NCBI GenBank assembly: GCA_029857655.1
Contig: JAOUGR010000122.1
Span: 1 to 6,468, forward strand
Reading direction: 5' to 3'
Length of the DNA: 6,468 bases
Origin: Gammaproteobacteria bacterium
GTDB taxonomy: Bacteria; Pseudomonadota; Gammaproteobacteria; Steroidobacterales; Steroidobacteraceae
The notes beneath the pieces were generated by a model. That model did not search any database, had not been told where the DNA came from, and saw only the letters and a program-made list of their open reading frames with translations. Shown here piece after piece: positions 4,612 through 6,468 of this stretch. Made by a program: the position numbers and the translations under genes. Within the stretch, counting starts at the first letter, position 1. Each line of letters starts with the position of its first letter.

Positions 4612-6468
4612 TCAACGCCAGGTAAACCCTTCGCCAGTCCTGAACCCGATGACGAAGTTCTGGCCTGGTTGCAGGTCGATTGTGCCTGAACGCACCTGGT
4701 CGAAACCGTCTTTGCGGCCGCTGTCGCGCATGCGCACGACGATGGACTGCGGGCCCGCGGGTATCCTGAATGTCCGGAACACGGTCGCGGCACCGTCGTC
4801 CCAGAGGCCCGAGGGCTGGTGGGTGCCGCTGTAAAGCAGCTTGCCTTCGCGTTCGAGCTCCACGTAAATCGGCCAGCGTTCGCGCGCGCAGTCAACGGGG
4901 CGGCGCATGTTGGGCTTCAGTTCCATCATCTGCTGTGCCGTCAGCGGCTTGCATTCCTCCCTGGTGGCTGTCGCGTGCCGTATCGACAGGCGCAGGACCG
5001 CTTCGTTCTGACCGAGCTGGCGCAAGGGCGGCTCGGTTGCGAGCACGGCCGTCACCCCCGCCAGCAGGCCCAGCAGTAGCGCTACCCCGCCGGCTCGCAC
5101 GGCGACGGGCCAGCGCGGCGCGGCCAGCGAAAGGGCTACCTTCTCATTCTTGTCCCCCGAGAGCCGCAGCGGCGGCAGGCCGGGAAGCCCGCGACGAAAC
5201 GCCGCGAGGTCGGCGCCCCAGGAGGCAGCTATGCGCTCGCGCGGAACCCGGGAACGCAGCCAGGGGTCGCGCTGACCGGCAATTCGCTCCTCGGTCCAGC
5301 GCTGTCCGAATCGCTGATAGCAGTTGTTCGCTGCGCAGCCCGCAATCACGACGCCGTCAGCCATCCGGCGCGCAAATACGAAATCGATGAATGACGGCGG
5401 CAGCATGCCGACGCAGGGCATCGTCGCGACGGCGGAATTCCGGCGCAGATCCTCACCCATGGTTTCGGCGTGTTCGCATGCGAAGACCACGAGCCGATCG
5501 TGCCCGGTCAATGAAGCGCAGGATTTCTTCAGTTGTTCGCGGATGGCAACGAGCGGCAATTGTGGCAGCTCGATGCCGCCCGTGAACACGCTGGCACTGC
5601 GGAATGGCGTCGCCGTCGGGCAGGCGCCGACGCACAGGCCGCAGCTGAGGCAGCGATCGGCATTCACGACGGCCTCGGCCGCGTAGGACTGCCAGTCGGT
5701 GCGCGGCTCCAGCGACAGCGCTCCAAACGGGCAATCCGTCACGCATCGACCGCAGCCATTGCAATTCAACAGGCTCACCTGTGCCACCGGCAGACTGCGC
5801 TTTCGGGGCAACCACGGCATCAGGCCCAGGAGCAGTAGCGCCCCGCCGAGCAGTTGCCAGACCGTCACCCCGCCCCATGCCTGAACCAGCGGGTAAAGCG
5901 GCAGGTAGAACCAGTCGAGCCCAATCATCGCCGGCACGATATCGAGATCCGCGCGTGCCTGGCTCACCGCCGGCAGCACGATGGAGAGCACCAGCAGCGA
6001 ACCCAGCACCAGCAGGCCGAGCCCGCGTGCCGGCTGGATCCGCGCGGCCATGTGCCGGTGGATGTGGATCCACATGAAAAGCAGCAGCAAGAGCGGTGCC
6101 GCGATGTGGATGAACGACATCAGCGTGAAGAACCGGCTCGACAGCGACACCTCGTTGACGAAGTTGCGTGAGATGGGCTCCCCGAACAATGGCAGCACAT
6201 CCAGCAGTTCCGCTGTCGTTATGGCGACGTACTGCGCCATCACGTCCCAGACCAACCAGTATCCGGTAATGCCGCTTACATAAATGAGCATCAGCAGCGG
6301 CAATCCCGTGATCCAGGCGAACCAGCGCTTGCCGCGCATCTGGTCGAGCGCGAACTCGCGCAGCAGGTGCACCAGTGCAACGACCACCAGGCCGTCGGAG
6401 GCGTAGCGATGCAGGCTGCGCATGACGCCGCCGGCCCAGGGCTGCGCGTGCGTGAGCGACTCGACCGT
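4612..6468 (-). CDS. Cytochrome b - 2x[4Fe-4S] ferredoxin - MvhD/FlpD-like fusion, membrane redox protein, 5' end outside the window
   Basis: The frame is open to the window edge (upstream residues include THAQPWAGGV), so the N-terminus is missing. Numbering starts from the Met at 6423. Helix B carries His5 and His19 and helix D His106 and His120, both Hx13H as in bis-haem cytochrome b. GYWLVWDVM (55-63) matches the GYVLPWGQM stretch at the cytochrome b quinol site. Helices lie near 37-58, 100-120, 134-152 and 186-205, and LDWFYLPLY (169-177) occupies the place of the PEWY motif. Two ferredoxin clusters follow (Cys221/224/227/231 and Cys258/261/264/268). Next is an MvhD/FlpD-like domain (about 310-400) with Cys316, Cys337, Cys363 and Cys368. 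A further helix (443-461) leads to a ~140-residue C-terminal domain with Cys491 and Cys512. Predicted topology puts the iron-sulfur domains in the cytoplasm and the C-terminal domain outside. It probably passes electrons between a cytoplasmic dehydrogenase and quinone; donor and direction are unknown. Hemerythrin follows 28 nt later. Confidence 0.92.
   Translation of the reverse strand, partial: TVESLTHAQPWAGGVMRSLHRYASDGLVVVALVHLLREFALDQMRGKRWFAWITGLPLLMLIYVSGITGYWLVWDVMAQYVAITTAELLDVLPLFGEPISRNFVNEVSLSSRFFTLMSFIHIAAPLLLLLFMWIHIHRHMAARIQPARGLGLLVLGSLLVLSIVLPAVSQARADLDIVPAMIGLDWFYLPLYPLVQAWGGVTVWQLLGGALLLLGLMPWLPRKRSLPVAQVSLLNCNGCGRCVTDCPFGALSLEPRTDWQSYAAEAVVNADRCLSCGLCVGACPTATPFRSASVFTGGIELPQLPLVAIREQLKKSCASLTGHDRLVVFACEHAETMGEDLRRNSAVATMPCVGMLPPSFIDFVFARRMADGVVIAGCAANNCYQRFGQRWTEERIAGQRDPWLRSRVPRERIAASWGADLAAFRRGLPGLPPLRLSGDKNEKVALSLAAPRWPVAVRAGGVALLLGLLAGVTAVLATEPPLRQLGQNEAVLRLSIRHATATREECKPLTAQQMMELKPNMRRPVDCARERWPIYVELEREGKLLYSGTHQPSGLWDDGAATVFRTFRIPAGPQSIVVRMRDSGRKDGFDQVRSGTIDLQPGQNFVIGFRTGEGFTWR

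Noticed and set aside
4584..4895. N-terminal extension of the hemerythrin frame back to 4895 (237 residues)
   Set aside because: The extra ~104 residues lie inside the cytochrome b fusion gene and are low-complexity Ser/Thr/Ala. The GTG at 4583 has a well-spaced GAGGA and gives the normal hemerythrin length and N-terminus.
6421..6423. ATG at 6423 as the start of the cytochrome b fusion
   Set aside because: Upstream in-frame residues THAQPWAGGV continue the typical sequence before cytochrome b helix B, and helix A is still missing, so the true start is beyond the window.
1..6468. CRISPR arrays, tRNA or rRNA genes, insertion sequences, riboswitches
   Set aside because: No spaced direct repeats, transposase-like frames, terminal inverted repeats or tRNA-like cloverleaf signals were seen; almost all of the window is accounted for by protein-coding sequence, and the gaps are 37 nt or less.

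Overview
The window is about 6.5 kb of GC-rich bacterial DNA with tightly packed genes, most likely from a pseudomonadote. That placement is inferred from GC content, the proteobacterial style of the MttB and RACo-like proteins, and the bacteriohemerythrin; the exact lineage cannot be read from the sequence. Two convergent gene blocks meet in a 37-nt gap (4145-4181).

The plus-strand block (2-4144) looks like a corrinoid-dependent demethylation operon. In order it holds: (i) the C-terminal part of a RACo-type ASKHA ATPase that reductively reactivates corrinoid proteins, cut by the window's left edge; (ii) a MetF-family methylenetetrahydrofolate reductase starting 3 nt after it; (iii) a short decayed copy of the N-terminal domain of an MttB-type methyltransferase; (iv) an intact 507-residue non-pyrrolysine MttB-family methyltransferase. 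The inferred route runs from a methylated (probably quaternary) amine through MttB to a corrinoid protein, then to tetrahydrofolate, then to oxidation of the methyl group by MetF. RACo would rescue the corrinoid when it is oxidised to Co(II). The corrinoid protein and the methyl-corrinoid:THF methyltransferase are not in this window.

The minus-strand block (6468-4182) holds a large membrane redox protein, cut by the right edge, and a bacteriohemerythrin 28 nt downstream of it. The redox protein fuses a cytochrome b core (bis-histidine pairs and a modified quinol-site motif), two [4Fe-4S] ferredoxin motifs, an MvhD/FlpD-like iron-sulfur domain, one more membrane helix and an uncharacterised C-terminal domain.

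The points most worth following up are: the MttB remnant, which is in frame with the intact gene across a single amber codon and shows two compensating frameshifts; the MetF homologue, which lacks the usual catalytic glutamate; and the cytochrome b-ferredoxin-MvhD fusion beside a MetF/corrinoid operon. The last of these suggests, as a hypothesis only, a route for methyl-group electrons into the quinone pool or for low-potential electrons to corrinoid activation.
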